Under the pieces are notes generated by a model. The model was not told where the DNA came from. It saw only the letters and a program-made list of their open reading frames with translations, and did no database searches. The translations under genes and the position numbers were made by a program. Below are positions 21,170-32,700 of a stretch of 64,000 nucleotides of DNA, piece by piece (position 1 is the stretch's first letter; every line of letters starts with the position of its first letter). This stretch comes from Brachionus rotundiformis (lineage: Eukaryota > Rotifera > Eurotatoria > Ploima > Brachionidae): NCBI GenBank assembly GCA_016802295.1, contig JAESIW010000065.1, positions 1,803,382-1,867,381 of the forward strand, given 5' to 3'.

Positions 21170-24100
21170 ATGAAACAAGGCTACTTAAGTATTTTTTTAA
21201 TTTGTAGCTTTTTTGTGCTCGGATCATTGGCACAGGGTCTGTTTAGTCATTCAACTTTAAAAGGATAACTAATTTTAAATTGTTTTATTTGCTATAGAAA
21301 ATCTTCTGGTAATAAGTGTGGCCACTCAAGAAACTGATGGGTACAAACGCTTTATTAGGTCATTGAAGCAATTTGGACTTGACTTTGAGGTTTGACAAGA
21401 TAATTAAATATTTTCATGGAAAAATAATTTTACAATTTCAGATTCTTGGACTTGGAAAAGATTGGAAAGGCGGTGATGTTAAGAAACAAGCTGGTGGTGG
21501 TCACAAAGTTAATCTCTTAATCGAAGCATTAGAAAAATATAAAAATGATGATACTAAAGTTATTTTATTTACTGACAGGTTATTTTCTATTACAAAAATA
21601 AGGAAAAAATTTAGAAATCTAAACCAATTTTTAATAGCTATGATGTAATAATAAACGATGGTGCGGCCAAAATTTTGGAAAAGTTCAAACAATTCAATTC
21701 TAGAATTGTATTTGGTGCTGAAGCGTATTGCTGGCCAGATCCATCGTTATCCGAAAGTTATCCAGCTGTGCCTGAAAATGAGAAACGATACCTCAATTCG
21801 GGTGGCTTTATTGGCTTTGCAAGTGATATATATGAAATAATTAATGGAGATCCGATAAAGAATGACGAAGATGATCAGCTTTTTTATACCAAAATATTCT
21901 TGAACAAACCAACTCAAGTAATCACTTACCAAATTATTTATTATAATTCTCAAATAAATTATAAATTTAGAATAAATACAACATAAGACTAGATAGTAGA
22001 TCGGAAATATTTCAAAATCTAAACGGTGCTGTCAATGAAGTATCCATTTTTGCCACCGAAAACGGTGAAGTTAAAGTATTAAATAATGCCACAAATACGA
22101 TTCCATTAGTTATACATGGAAATGGACAATCCAAAGTAAATTTTGAAAAAAGAATTAAAAAATATTTAAAATTCGGTTAAATCTAATAAGATTAAGTTAA
22201 AACACTTTAAAGTATCATTTTTAAATCTTACACCAAATATCCTAAAAAAGAATATAAATTAAATTTTTTAAATAAAGATAAACATGAATTCTTAGACTCG
22301 TTTTTGGTGTCCAAATTAGATTTATTATTATAAATTATACTTAAAAATCCTGTTTAATTTTTTTCTGACTAAATTATAAAGAACCATACTAGTAGAAATA
22401 TAATAATAAAGGCATTTAAATATAGAATTTCCATTTTTACTGACGTTCTATAATGAAAATAAAAAATAAAAATGAAAAAATAAAATAAAAGTTAAAGGAA
22501 TAATAAATTTTTTGAATTTTATATTTGATAATATCAAAATTTTCAAATTATTGTAGGATTAGATTTTTTTTTTCTTTTCAATTTTCAATTTTTCCTACAT
22601 TAGGCAAATTTTTTAATTTTAACTATGTGACACAATTTTTTTAAAAGGACTTTGATCAAATTTTTAAAAAATTTAAGAAAAAGATTGTAATCAAAATTAA
22701 AAAATAACTTAAATGAATATTTTTTAGCTTGAATTGAATCGCCTTGGAAACTACATTGGTAACGCTTATTCTAATACTGAAGGATGTATTGTATGCAAAG
22801 AAGACACTATTGAACTGGGACAAGATCAAAGTGAATGGCCGGATTTATTAATGGGAATATTTATTGAGCAACCAACTCCATTCTTAAGAGAATATTTTCA
22901 AAAGATCACTAATTTAAATTATCCCAAGAATAAAATTTCTATTCTTATACACAATAATGTAAATTCTATTAATTTCCAATTGCTAAATATGCTTTAAATT
23001 AATAAATAATTTATTTTAGGAGCAATATCACAATTTAGAAGTAGAAAAATTTGTTACAAAATTTAACAATGAGTATGCTTTAATAAAATACTTGCCATCA
23101 GTTGATGATTCTTCAGAACAAGAGGCTAAACAGGCTGTTGTGTAAGTAAAAAATGATATATATTTTTTTAAATTAAAATTTTTAATTTTAGAGACGAATG
23201 CTTAAATATTGAATGCAACTATTTGTTTATAGTGGACAGTACTGTTCATTTTGATAATTCGGACACCTTGAAACATTTAATTGAGCTGAATAGACCAGTT
23301 TTGGCACCAATAATGAAGAGACCTGAAACTTCTTGGAGTAATGTTTGGGGAGCTGTGAGTAAAGACGGATTTTACAGTAGATCTGAGGATTATTTTGACA
23401 TTGTTGACCGAAATTTAATGTAAATTGAAAAACAATCATATTTAAATCTTATTTAACTTTCTATTTAGAAATATTTGGAATTTACCATATGTTGGTGAAG
23501 CTGTTTTAATTAAAGGAGAAGTTTTAAAGAAATATCCAGTTGAATTTGATGACGAATTTCTTGATCCGAATATAAAATTTGCTTCTTCATTAAGAGAAAA
23601 TGTAAAATTTATCTTGTACAAATAATTGAATTAAATTTTTAATTCATTACAAGGATGTTTTTTTATATGGAACTAACTTAGAGGAATACGGCCATTTAAT
23701 TAATCCGAATGAGTTCAATATTAGTAGAATAAGACCTGAAATGTTTGAAATTTTCAACAATTTTTTGGTAATTAAGTGGATAATTTTAAAAATGTATTTA
23801 TCTATTTTATTTTATTTTATTTTATCTACAAATAAGGACTGGACTGATCGTTATATTCATCCTGATTATAAGAGCTTTGTTTCAGAAGAGAAAAAACCCG
23901 AAGTTGTGAGTAAAAGTTTCAAAAAGTATTCCAAAAGCATAATAAAATTTTTTTTCAGCCATGTCCAGATGTTTATTGGTTTCCAATTATATCAGATGAA
24001 TTTTGCGAAAGCTTAATCACCACAATGGAAGATTTTGGGGGATGGTCAGGCGGAAGAAATAACAAAAATGTATTTTTTTATTCTGAATTTAGAGCTAAAA

Positions 24101-24611
24101 TTTATCTATTTTAATTTCAAGGATCCCCGAATACCTGGAGGCTATGAAAATGTACCAACTGTAGATATACACATGACCCAAGTTGGCTTTCAAGAGCACT
24201 GGCTGTATTTTTTGAAAAAATTCGTTCAACCAATACAGCAAAAGATATTCATAGGATATTATCACGATGTAACCATTATTAAAAGTTTTAACTTGGCAAA
24301 AATTTTATGAAATTTTTTTGTTAAAGCCGCCTCAAGCTAACTTAAATTTTGTGGTAAGATACAGACCAGATGAGCAGGATCATTTAACACCGCACCATGA
24401 TGCATCCACATATACCATGAATATAGCATTAAATATTCCAGATGTTGATTTCCAAGGTGGTGGTGTTCGTTTCGTGAGATACGATTGCAGCGTCACTAAA
24501 ACCAAAAAAGGTTGGGCTATGATTCATCCAGGAAGATTGACTCATTATCACGAAGGCCTAAAAGTAACGGGAGGAACCCGATACATCATGGTTTCATTCA
24601 TTGACCCATAG
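21170..24611 (+). CDS. PLOD: Procollagen-lysine,2-oxoglutarate 5-dioxygenase (lysyl hydroxylase)
   Basis: Fourteen exons join in frame: 21170-21236, 21298-21389, 21442-21578, 21638-21917, 21971-22135, 22728-22958, 23020-23141, 23192-23419, 23469-23601, 23654-23767, 23837-23905, 23959-24069, 24122-24268 and 24327-24611. They give 726 residues, almost exactly the animal family length. The enzyme hydroxylates lysines of procollagen in the ER using Fe(II), 2-oxoglutarate and ascorbate. Seen: signal peptide (1-20); glycosyltransferase-like N-terminal part starting ENLLVISVATQETDG; middle domain with GIFIEQPTPFL and WSNVWGAVS; C-terminal dioxygenase domain with GGYENVPTVDIHM, the iron motif HHD (His655, Asp657) and distal His707, and Arg717 for 2-oxoglutarate. 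All catalytic residues are intact. AATAAA at 24686-24691. A single PLOD cannot be assigned to PLOD1, 2 or 3. Confidence 0.97.
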
Positions 24612-24683
24612 ATTTAGTTGTGATTTTAGTTTTGATTAACAATTTTTATTCGAGTGCTTTTAAAAAGTCAATTTTGTTTTAAG

Positions 24684-25493
24684 TTAATAAAATTTTTTTG
24701 AATAAAAACCTTCTTTTTTGTTCAAATTTAAAACAATCGTTTCCACTTCGTCATAGTATTTGGTCAAGTGAAGCTTAGAATATTTTAAAAATTGTACAAG
24801 AAATAAAAATAAAATAAAAAAGCAAACGAAACCAAATAAACAAAATAGATAATAAGTATTTTTTAGGCAAATACCAAGATTTGAATTAAATGTTCGAAAT
24901 TCATGTGGTCGCCATTCGCAAATAAATGGTTGCTCTTGGTAACAAGGCATTGTTTTAAGGCACCAATTTTTATCATAAATTAAACCAGCACAGCCATATT
25001 TTTCTTTGAATAACTCACTTTTGCACCATATCAAATGGTCACTCAATCTTAGAGTAGGGAATTTAGCCCATTGCCAAAGATTAGAAGAGAAATTGTATTC
25101 AATGCCAACTCTAAACGAATACTGCTGAAGCTTTAGACTGTCCAATTGGTCAATTAAGTCTTTCCATATTTTGTTTGTTTCCATGTTAACTAGACTATTG
25201 CTGAAAATCAAACAAATTTTTTTTGCTTGAGTAAGTGCTTTTGGTCTTGTGAAATACATAAAACATGAACTATTGGATCTGATGTGTTTTCTAGGACAGA
25301 AAAATTGATGTGCCGTTGCTACTTTGATACAAATATTATTTAATATGATCAAGCTGAGCAGTTTTAATAACAAAATAATTAAGTTTGATCTCATTTTGAC
25401 CATAACATTGTGCAAAATGTTTTGAGTATTTTCTTCAAAGCTTGAAACAATTATGCAATTTATTTCTAATTTTTTTTCATTAGAAAATTTCAA
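24684..25493 (-). CDS. C-type lectin-like type I membrane protein
   Basis: Intronless frame of 269 residues. The best start is probably Met34 (25394), because it directly precedes a signal peptide (MRSNLIILLLKLLSLIILNN). Met1 would put a polar 33-residue extension in front of it. A C-type lectin-like domain spans about 66-193 with Cys at 66, 77, 94, 157, 168, 178, 184 and 192 and core strings such as LWQWAKFP and PFICEW. The canonical calcium/sugar motifs (EPN/QPD, WND) are not seen, so sugar binding is doubtful. A membrane segment lies at about 212-236, then a short basic tail. The stop is only 72 bp from the convergent PLOD stop, so the 3' UTRs probably overlap. Confidence 0.82.
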   Translation of the reverse strand: MKFSNEKKLEINCIIVSSFEENTQNILHNVMVKMRSNLIILLLKLLSLIILNNICIKVATAHQFFCPRKHIRSNSSCFMYFTRPKALTQAKKICLIFSNSLVNMETNKIWKDLIDQLDSLKLQQYSFRVGIEYNFSSNLWQWAKFPTLRLSDHLIWCKSELFKEKYGCAGLIYDKNWCLKTMPCYQEQPFICEWRPHEFRTFNSNLGICLKNTYYLFCLFGFVCFFILFLFLVQFLKYSKLHLTKYYDEVETIVLNLNKKEGFYSKKFY

Positions 25494-25499
25494 ATCGAT

Positions 25500-27199
25500 T
25501 GAAATTTTGCGCTAATTCGTTTGAAATCTAATTAATTATAATTTCTCTAATATAATCTGAGTATGAACTGGGACAGCTTTTTTTAAACTCATTAAATAGA
25601 ATTATTCAATAATCCAAAACAAGTCGGAAAATTATTAAAGAAATAAACCGAATTTTTAATTGTTTTTAATTCTTCTCGACTCTTGTGCCAAAAGGTGTAA
25701 AATAATTTTCTAAATGTCCCCAGGATCATTTACGAGTAATCCTTTCAAGAAACAAGCGATAATGTTTTTTAATGATTATCTCATTTGTTTGCTTTGAACA
25801 TTAGAAATGTTTATAAAACAAACAAATGTATGATCCTTGCACAGAATCATGTTAATAGTCATTTGAAAGACCGATGTAATTTTAGGAAATATTAATTTAA
25901 TACTCAAATAAAAAATTTATAATTATTAAATTAAAATTATTTTTGAAACTAAATTAAATTTTTATAAATAAAAAATCTAAAAAAAACATCATCTTAAAAT
26001 GTATCAAAAATATTCTAAATTATCAAATCTTGAAATTTTTAAATAAAAGTTTGAAAAGCTATAAATTAAAATTTATTGAAAGTGTTTATTTCGTAATAGA
26101 TCTTATCATTTGTAGACTCAAGAACAATAAGTTTTTTCAAATGTGACCAAATTAAGAATTTAATTATTTTTTGTTTCAATCAAATTAAAAAATTAGTTGA
26201 AGTTTATTATTTGATTATATTTATATTTATTTTAGCATGTAAGAAAATCCAGATATTTATGCTTTGGTACATGCACCAAAGATTTAAAAAAAAAATTTTT
26301 TATTTTTTTTCCAAAGTCAGGTAGCAAGTTTTACAACCCTGGAAAAGTTTTCGCCAACTCACTAAAACAAAAAAAATTAATATATAAAGCTTTAACCAAC
26401 TATAATATTATTAAAAAGCTAAATAAAATCCCATTATTTATATTAATGAGTATTTATTAAACAAAATAATCTTTGAATCTTAAATTTTGTTAAGTTTTAA
26501 ACTAATTGGGCGCAACTCAATCCGATTATTTAATAACTATTTTAATAAATTATAAATACACTTTTAATTAGAGTTGATTTTTATAATAATATACGAGTTC
26601 AAGATCATGGACTTTGTTCGACTCTTTATATTTTTTTAATTTAAACGTGTAATCGTTTTTGAACAAAAATTTAAACCAAAATATTTAATTTTTTAGTTAA
26701 TATTTGAATTATTTATTGAGAGAAAATATTTTTTCTTAAATATTAGAAAAATAAAGTAAAAATATTTAAAATTGTGTTCCAAAATCAATTAGTATCCGCT
26801 AGATCAAGCGATTAACATTGACGAATTAAAAATCTAATTATCTAAACACTTAAACAAATTTTGAAAAAAATACATGTATTTTTGCAATCATTATCAATTA
26901 TACTTAAGGCTAAATAAAAGACCTAAGACCTTCCCAACAGCCCATTGAGTCTCTCTAATCAGCCATAAACATTTCATTTGCTTGCTTAAACTGTCTAAAT
27001 CCAAATTATCAAACCCTTACTTACTTTACTACATCACCTATTTGTTTCTGCTTGGCAGAATTAGAAACGTTATTCCTCAAGTCATTTTTGGTCTATTAAC
27101 TACAAGAAAATTAAGGGTTACACGACAATTGATGTAGGAATTTTTGAGCCCTTGATTTGTAATTCAGAATGTGTAATCTATTATTTTTATGATTTATAT
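25500..27199. other. Intergenic, no gene seen
   Basis: AT-rich DNA without coding signals, at the start of the gene-poor region upstream of otx. Confidence 0.5.
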
Positions 27200-27545
27200 A
27201 CAGATTTTTTTCTTATTGACTCCTGGTGGAGCATAGGGTCAGTAAATTCACTTTCAAGCGTCATGACCGGGGTTGTATGAGTCTAAAGAGGCTATCACTA
27301 TTCCCTTGGGCCTTTTTGTGAGGTTTTGATTTCTTTGTAACTGATTTTTATACTTTGTTAGCCCTTGCGCGCTTGCATAAGAGCCTTCTGGTGTTGATGG
27401 TCCTTGATCAAGTTCCAACTTCACATCTCTACACTCTTCGACTTCCTTGGAGATTAAAATAGAGACAAAATTAAAGTTAGTTTTGGGATCAGTTTAGATT
27501 CAGCGGGTACATGCATGGGATGCGTTCTGGTCGTGTCATTTTTTT
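27200..27545. repeat. Relatively G+C-rich relic, probably transposon-derived
   Basis: About 340 bp with markedly lower A+T than its flanks and no open frame. It includes CTCCTGGTGGAGCATAGGGT and CCCTTGGGCCTTTTTGTGAG. It has the look of the 3' end of an old non-LTR element, but I find no coding motif to confirm this. Confidence 0.3.
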
Positions 27546-28874
27546 TGTCTTATATTCAAAGAAAATTGTAATAGAGCAAGACAATCACTCAACTTTTAAT
27601 TTTTTTTGTTTAAATTTAATAATTAAAAATTTTTTATTCAAATAAATATTATCTAAAAACTTTTCTCTTATTATTTTTGTTTATTTTTGAAATATAAATT
27701 CATTTTTAATTAAGCATTATTCAAATCAATATTTTCTAATTTATCTCTAATCGGATCACATTAATTAATTAATTAATTAATATATAAAAAAAGGCTTCTT
27801 TTAATGATATATTTTTTAATTTAGTTTTAAAGAATGCTGGGACCAGGCTGAGACAAAATGGTAGCATAATAAAAGCCAAAATTTTTCTCCATTCCGTCTG
27901 AACCAGAATTTTGGCACATTATTTCAAATTCATTTAAGTCGATTATTTCATCAATTTTGGTTTTTGTTGAACTACAATGGACTCATGTAGAAGAAAAGCC
28001 ATTCACTTTAAGCTAAAATAAGATACGATTTGGACTTGTTTAGGTCTGGTAGCTGGCCCACGGCTGTCTATGCGATAACTATTCTAATCCTGGGAAAGGA
28101 TTAAAATTCTTGGCCTAAATGGCTCTACAATGTTAGACTACATTGTGAGAGAATTTGTTGTTTATTTAAAGTTTGAATATAAACGCGCTAGGCATCATAA
28201 TCCAGTACTCAAATCTTATAAAAACAACTTAATTGAATCACTTGATGTTTTGTTTTAGGTACATTTTTTAAAGTTTTATAAAACTTGTGCAAAAAAATAT
28301 CAAAAAATTGCCAAACAATATATTATTATAAAATATAGTATAAAATCTACGTGAGAATCGATCACTTATTGGACTTAGCGCTGGACTTAAGTAATCGCGC
28401 TCGTTCAATCGGCACTTCTATCACACTACCTGTTTGTTTAAGGAACAAACAATTGTTATGTTTAAGATGGGATTTGAAGCGATTGCAATTGATCAGGAAC
28501 TAGAATCAATTTATTAATACATTGTCTTTTAATATTCAAATTAGTTTTAAATTTGATTGCGTGCCAATTTATCTCCAAGTTTACATGCTGAGGCTCACGA
28601 ACAACACAAACACTGCACTCAAATTTTTTCTCCTACCTCTTTAGTTTTCTTCTCTGATTAATTGAGCCATAGCTCACCGATTGACAGATAAAATTAATTA
28701 AAAAGTACAGTTTTATTCAAGAAATTATATTCTATGCATTTTTGTTGATTAGAAGAGAAAGAGAGAGACAGAGAGTTTTTATTGTACCGTATCATGATAA
28801 GCGTGTGCATGCCAAGCTAGTCCGTAATAAACATTAGTTTGACAAGTGACGGACTAGAGCACGAACCAGGCTAT
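27546..28874. other. Intergenic upstream of otx
   Basis: AT-rich with a TTAA microsatellite at about 27760-27780 and a second G+C-richer patch at 28040-28140 (GGTAGCTGGCCCACGGCTGT). Further right are Sp1-free, GA-rich tracts (28750-28775). No gene is seen. Distal regulatory DNA for otx is possible. Confidence 0.4.
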
Positions 28875-29940
28875 TTATTTGAGTAGCGATTGGAGCAATG
28901 AGAAGCAGAGACAGGCAGGGTGAGGGCGAGGCAAGCTGATGGGTCTGGGCAGCTTCGCAGCGGACGCGTAGCTCAAAAGCTGCCAGTACCATTCTGAAAT
29001 TAAATTAGGCACAAAACTAATTAGTTTAAGAGGATTAAATATTCGTTTTATTTTCGTACTAAGCCGTAGGATTTCAAAGGTATATTTTGATGCGCCAGTT
29101 TGCGATGAGTTCCATTCCAATTATCTATATAAATTTTTAACACTGAGCACATTGAGTAATAAATTTTTAAAAAACAATTTTATTAAAATAGCTCGGAAAA
29201 AAAAAGAAGACAGTTGGCTTTTTTGTTGCTAGATTTTTTCTTAGTTCGCCAAAGCCAACATCCAGCTGAGATTGATTGGTATTTTAATTGAATTTTTCCC
29301 ATTGGTCGAGCCGCGGCTCACGAGATCCAATTGGTTAAAGTGTTTAGCTCGACTAATTCTCATTGGTTGCTTCAAACTAATTAACAACAACCAATCACAA
29401 TTTCGGATCGAAAAATCTGAAACATAAATAGAGACAATTAGAAATCTTTTTTTCGAAATTAGTTTCGAAATAGAAAAAAATAAATGCAAAAAAATAAAAG
29501 AGAGAAATAAGAAATATTTTTTTCGTATAGTTGGAACTAGACTAAGCTCGGCTTAAGATATTACCACAGTATTATTCACCTATTTCAAATGACCAAACAA
29601 AAATCTAGCTACTTTGCATAATCTGCGAGCATTTTTGGCAAGCTTGGACCAGAGTTGCAATAACTCGATACATTTTGTTCACAAAACAATTTAATTTAGG
29701 TGTAAAAATAAAAACTATTTTAGTAGTTTTTTCTACCTACACACACTAACATAAACACACATAGACAACATTAGCTCTCATTTTAAGTTTATTAGGAAAA
29801 GAAAATTTTCTATTTCATTTTTATTTTTATTTTAGATAACCAAATTTTAAAAGTCCAAGTCACAGAAAAAAAGACCACGAAAAAAATTAATTATAAATTA
29901 AAAAAAACACAAATTCTTTTTATCCAAAAACGTGAAAATC
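28875..29940 (+). promoter_or_regulatory. Probable otx promoter and 5' UTR region
   Basis: The 1 kb before the first otx coding exon is less AT-rich at 28880-28985 and holds a cluster of CCAAT boxes (29275-29395, listed separately) plus several TAATTA/TAATTR homeodomain-type sites. Transcription start and any untranslated exon cannot be fixed from sequence alone. Open frames here are short and on the opposite strand. Confidence 0.45.
29275..29395. promoter_or_regulatory. Cluster of five CCAAT boxes
   Basis: ATTGG at 29275-29279, 29301-29305, 29330-29334 (overlapping CCAAT on the other strand at 29327-29331) and 29362-29366, and CCAAT at 29391-29395. Five NF-Y-type sites within 121 bp of AT-rich DNA, spaced roughly 25-32 bp apart, indicate a core promoter about 550-670 bp upstream of otx exon 1. 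Confidence 0.55.
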
Positions 29941-29948
29941 TACCAAAG

Positions 29949-31398
29949 TGGCGCTACAAACAAAATACTCGAGTCCATTGGCCGGCTACTACGGCTACGG
30001 AATGACAAACTACTCACTGCCGCCAAACGACACCAAATTTCCCTATTTCAACTTCGGACAAAACGAATCGCTCCAAAACGCCATGAACTACAACAGTAAG
30101 TGTACCTTTGCACCAAACATTAACCTTTTGTCTAACCATTTTTTTACCAAAGGCAACTCGCAGCGCAAGCAGCGACGCGAACGAACCACGTTCACTCGAG
30201 CCCAGCTCGACGTCCTAGAGGCACTGTTCGCCAAGACCCGCTATCCGGACATATTCATGCGCGAAGAGGTCGCGCTCAAAATACAACTAGTTGAGTCCAG
30301 AGTGCAGGTAAGCCAACCTTTTTCCAAATTGTTGTTAGATAACACAAATATTTGCTCGTATGGCCAAAAAGCCTACACCGCACACCGCAAACTCATTCAT
30401 CGATTGAGTAGCCGTGTTATTTGTCGTACGAGCATGTTAATTTTGAGTCCGAGTTAATAAATATTTTTGTCACACAGGTATGGTTCAAGAACCGACGGGC
30501 CAAGTGCCGACAACAAGAAAAGTCCAAACAACAGCACAAAATAAACAACAGCCATGGCGGCAATAGCTCGTCGTGCTCATCGTCGGGCAACAACGCCCGC
30601 TCGGACCACATGCTCAACCAGAGCAATTTGGACGAGGACTCGTCGCCGTGCTCGCCGGACGACGACTCGTTGCTCAAGGAAAACGAGTCCAATCAGCACA
30701 GTATGAGCGAGACGCACCCGGGCGGCAACCAATGCGCCAGCCAGATACTAACGCCGAACAGCAGCAGCACAAACAGTACAGCGGCCGGGGCGGCCTCGAG
30801 TCAGCACCAGATGAGCATGCGGCAAGCGGACACGCCGCCGGTCTCGCCCGGCTACCATCAGCTCGGCCAGCAGCAGCGGCCCGCCTATTTGGACCCGTCG
30901 GCGCCCGGCGCTGGACTCAATCTGTTCAACCAGAGCTCGTCCTCGCTGTGGACCGCTGCCAATCCCAACTTTAACCTAACGCCAAACTTAATATCGGCAG
31001 TAGTCGCCAACATAAACACCCAGGCCGGCTCAGTGACGCCCTCGTCGTCCACTTCGCCGCCCAGTCTCCTCGGCTTCAACACCGCCACCACCGCCGCCGC
31101 TCACTCCACCAGTCCCTATCAGAACGCCGCCTTCGGCTCGCTCAACACCAGCGCCAGCGTCTCCTCATCCTCATCATCATCGTCCTCCTCGGCCGAACTA
31201 CAGCCCTCTACCAACTACGAAAACTACTACTCGCCAGCCGGCTATTTGTCGCCCTACCACTCCTACGCACACCAGACCAATCTCGCCCAGGCCAATCCAT
31301 ACAGACACTTGCAAACGTCCGACTACATGAGCCCGGACTACAATGCTATCCAACGATCGGCCGACATGTGGGCTGCCCACAAATTTCACGGATTCTAA
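29949..31398 (+). CDS. otx: Orthodenticle/OTX homeobox transcription factor
   Basis: Coding exons are 29949(or 30002)-30095, 30153-30307 and 30478-31398. From the ATG at 30002 the protein has 389 residues. OTX is a nuclear DNA-binding protein that patterns the anterior head and nervous system. The homeodomain occupies residues 38-97 (RRERTTFTRAQLDVLEALFA, KTRYPDIFMREEVALKI, VWFKNRRAKCRQQ), with Lys87 at homeodomain position 50, the OTX/bicoid-class residue for TAATCC sites. An intron splits it at VQ/VW, as in many OTX genes. The tail is Ser/Gln/Asn/Ala-rich and ends in MWAAHKFHGF. The frame is open upstream of 30002 back to a TGA at 29933 without another ATG. Either 30002 is the start, or an upstream exon ending in A supplies a split ATG (A|TGGCGCTAC at 29949). 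Coding DNA is far richer in G+C than its surroundings. Confidence 0.95.
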
Positions 31399-32030
31399 TT
31401 GTTTTTTATTAACTAGATAGTTTTTTTTTTCTATCTTTTTTCAATTTTTATTTTATCATCATGTCGCTTTGGCTTGGGTGTCGTACACTTTGCTTTGTCG
31501 TCTTAGGAAAAAAATATTTTTTTTTGAAAATCTTTAAACCCCCTCCTTGACAAAAAAATAAAAAAAAAAATTAATATTTTTTCTTAATTTGAATTTAAAG
31601 GGCCGTATTTTTTAATTTTTTTTTTTTAATATTTATTATATATTGCACACATATATAGATATATTTTGATGTTAAAAAAGCGAAAACAGAATGATTAGAT
31701 AGTCAGTTATGTGAGGATTATATCAATAATAGATTATTGTATATTCATTTTTCAATGTTATCTTTTGTTTTAAATTAATTTTTTTCTATTTTATTTAATG
31801 TATAGATCAAAAATAAAAATAAAATGCTAAAATTTGGGCTTAATTCGATTGGATAGGCCTAATTTTGGATATATATTTTTCGTTTATAGAAAAGATAGAA
31901 TTGAATTTTTGTTGTATTTTTTTTTTCTTATTTTTTATTTTGATTGGATTTTTATTTTATTTTATTATTTTTTTTTCGGTTTTAATAAATTTTGCTAAAT
32001 TAAAATTATTTTTAATTTTTTTATACCATG
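31399..32030 (+). other. otx 3' UTR and flank
   Basis: Extremely T/A-rich DNA after the otx stop. Candidate poly(A) signals AATAAA occur near 31556-31561 and 31812-31817. No coding content. Confidence 0.5.
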
Positions 32031-32119
32031 GCAGTTCTTCGGCCAAATAATCCAAGATCATATTAAAAAAAGAGCTTAAATTTAAAATTATTTTTGTTTT
32101 TTTTTCTCGATATTTTCTC

Positions 32120-32300
32120 AAATTGTGCATGGTGCTCACAGCTTTCGGGCTCGGCGAAGTATTTCACAGCTTTTTTCCAAGCTGACGCAAATACTCGCGT
32201 TGCGCAATCAACGCAGTCTTGGCCGCCCGAGCAGGGGCATGCGGCAAGTTTAGTGGTACATGCTCTTGGAGCATAGGTTTCAGGCATTCAGCCACGTAAG
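32120..32300 (-). other. G+C-rich islet with coding-like minus-strand frames
   Basis: About 180 bp with normal base composition inside very AT-rich DNA. On the minus strand one frame starts MHSYVAECLKPMLQEHVPLN and stays open through KTALIAQREYLRQLGKK before a stop. An overlapping frame is Cys-rich (AACPCSGGQDCVDCAT). I do not recognise either. It could be a small exon, a transposon fragment or part of the otx regulatory DNA. No splice or poly(A) support. Confidence 0.3.
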
Positions 32301-32644
32301 AATGCATTTTTGTCAAGCCAGTGTCAACATAGAGGAATAATGATAGAAATTAATATGAAGAATATGAGAATAGATATATATTTATATACGTGCAAGGCAC
32401 ACATAGAGAAATATTTTCTTGGGTTTTTATAATTGAAAGCAAAATATTCAGGTCGGTTTGATTAAGAGATTATATTTGTAAAATATCATGTTCGTTTCTT
32501 ATTGTATGTTTCTTAATCAATGTAGTCTCAATTGTCGCGTATATTAATTCAATTTGGAGAATTCTTTTCAGCTTCGAAATTCCGATGCTTTATTTATCTA
32601 GTGTGATCAAAAATTTCGCTCCAAGACGCTGAATTTAATAGAGT

Positions 32645-32700
32645 GGTTTATGAAGCAGAGAGAAACTGGGAGAGAGAAAGAGAGAGAGAGAGAGAATGGA
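32645..32700. repeat. GA-rich microsatellite
   Basis: A purine-only tract with a run of AG dinucleotides around 32676-32694. Possible GAGA-type site in the otx flank, or simple repeat expansion. Confidence 0.7.

Noticed and set aside
27760..27781. TTAA tandem run as a CRISPR-like or regulatory repeat
   Set aside because: A plain AT microsatellite with no spacers or conserved context; eukaryotic DNA.
28875..29489. Two minus-strand open frames of about 80 codons upstream of otx
   Set aside because: They lie over the CCAAT cluster and G+C-richer promoter DNA, have no recognisable motif, no splice or poly(A) support, and are explained by composition.
30417..31389. Several long frames overlapping otx exon 3 on both strands
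   Set aside because: Shadows of the G+C-rich, repetitive otx coding sequence; the homeobox frame accounts for the region.
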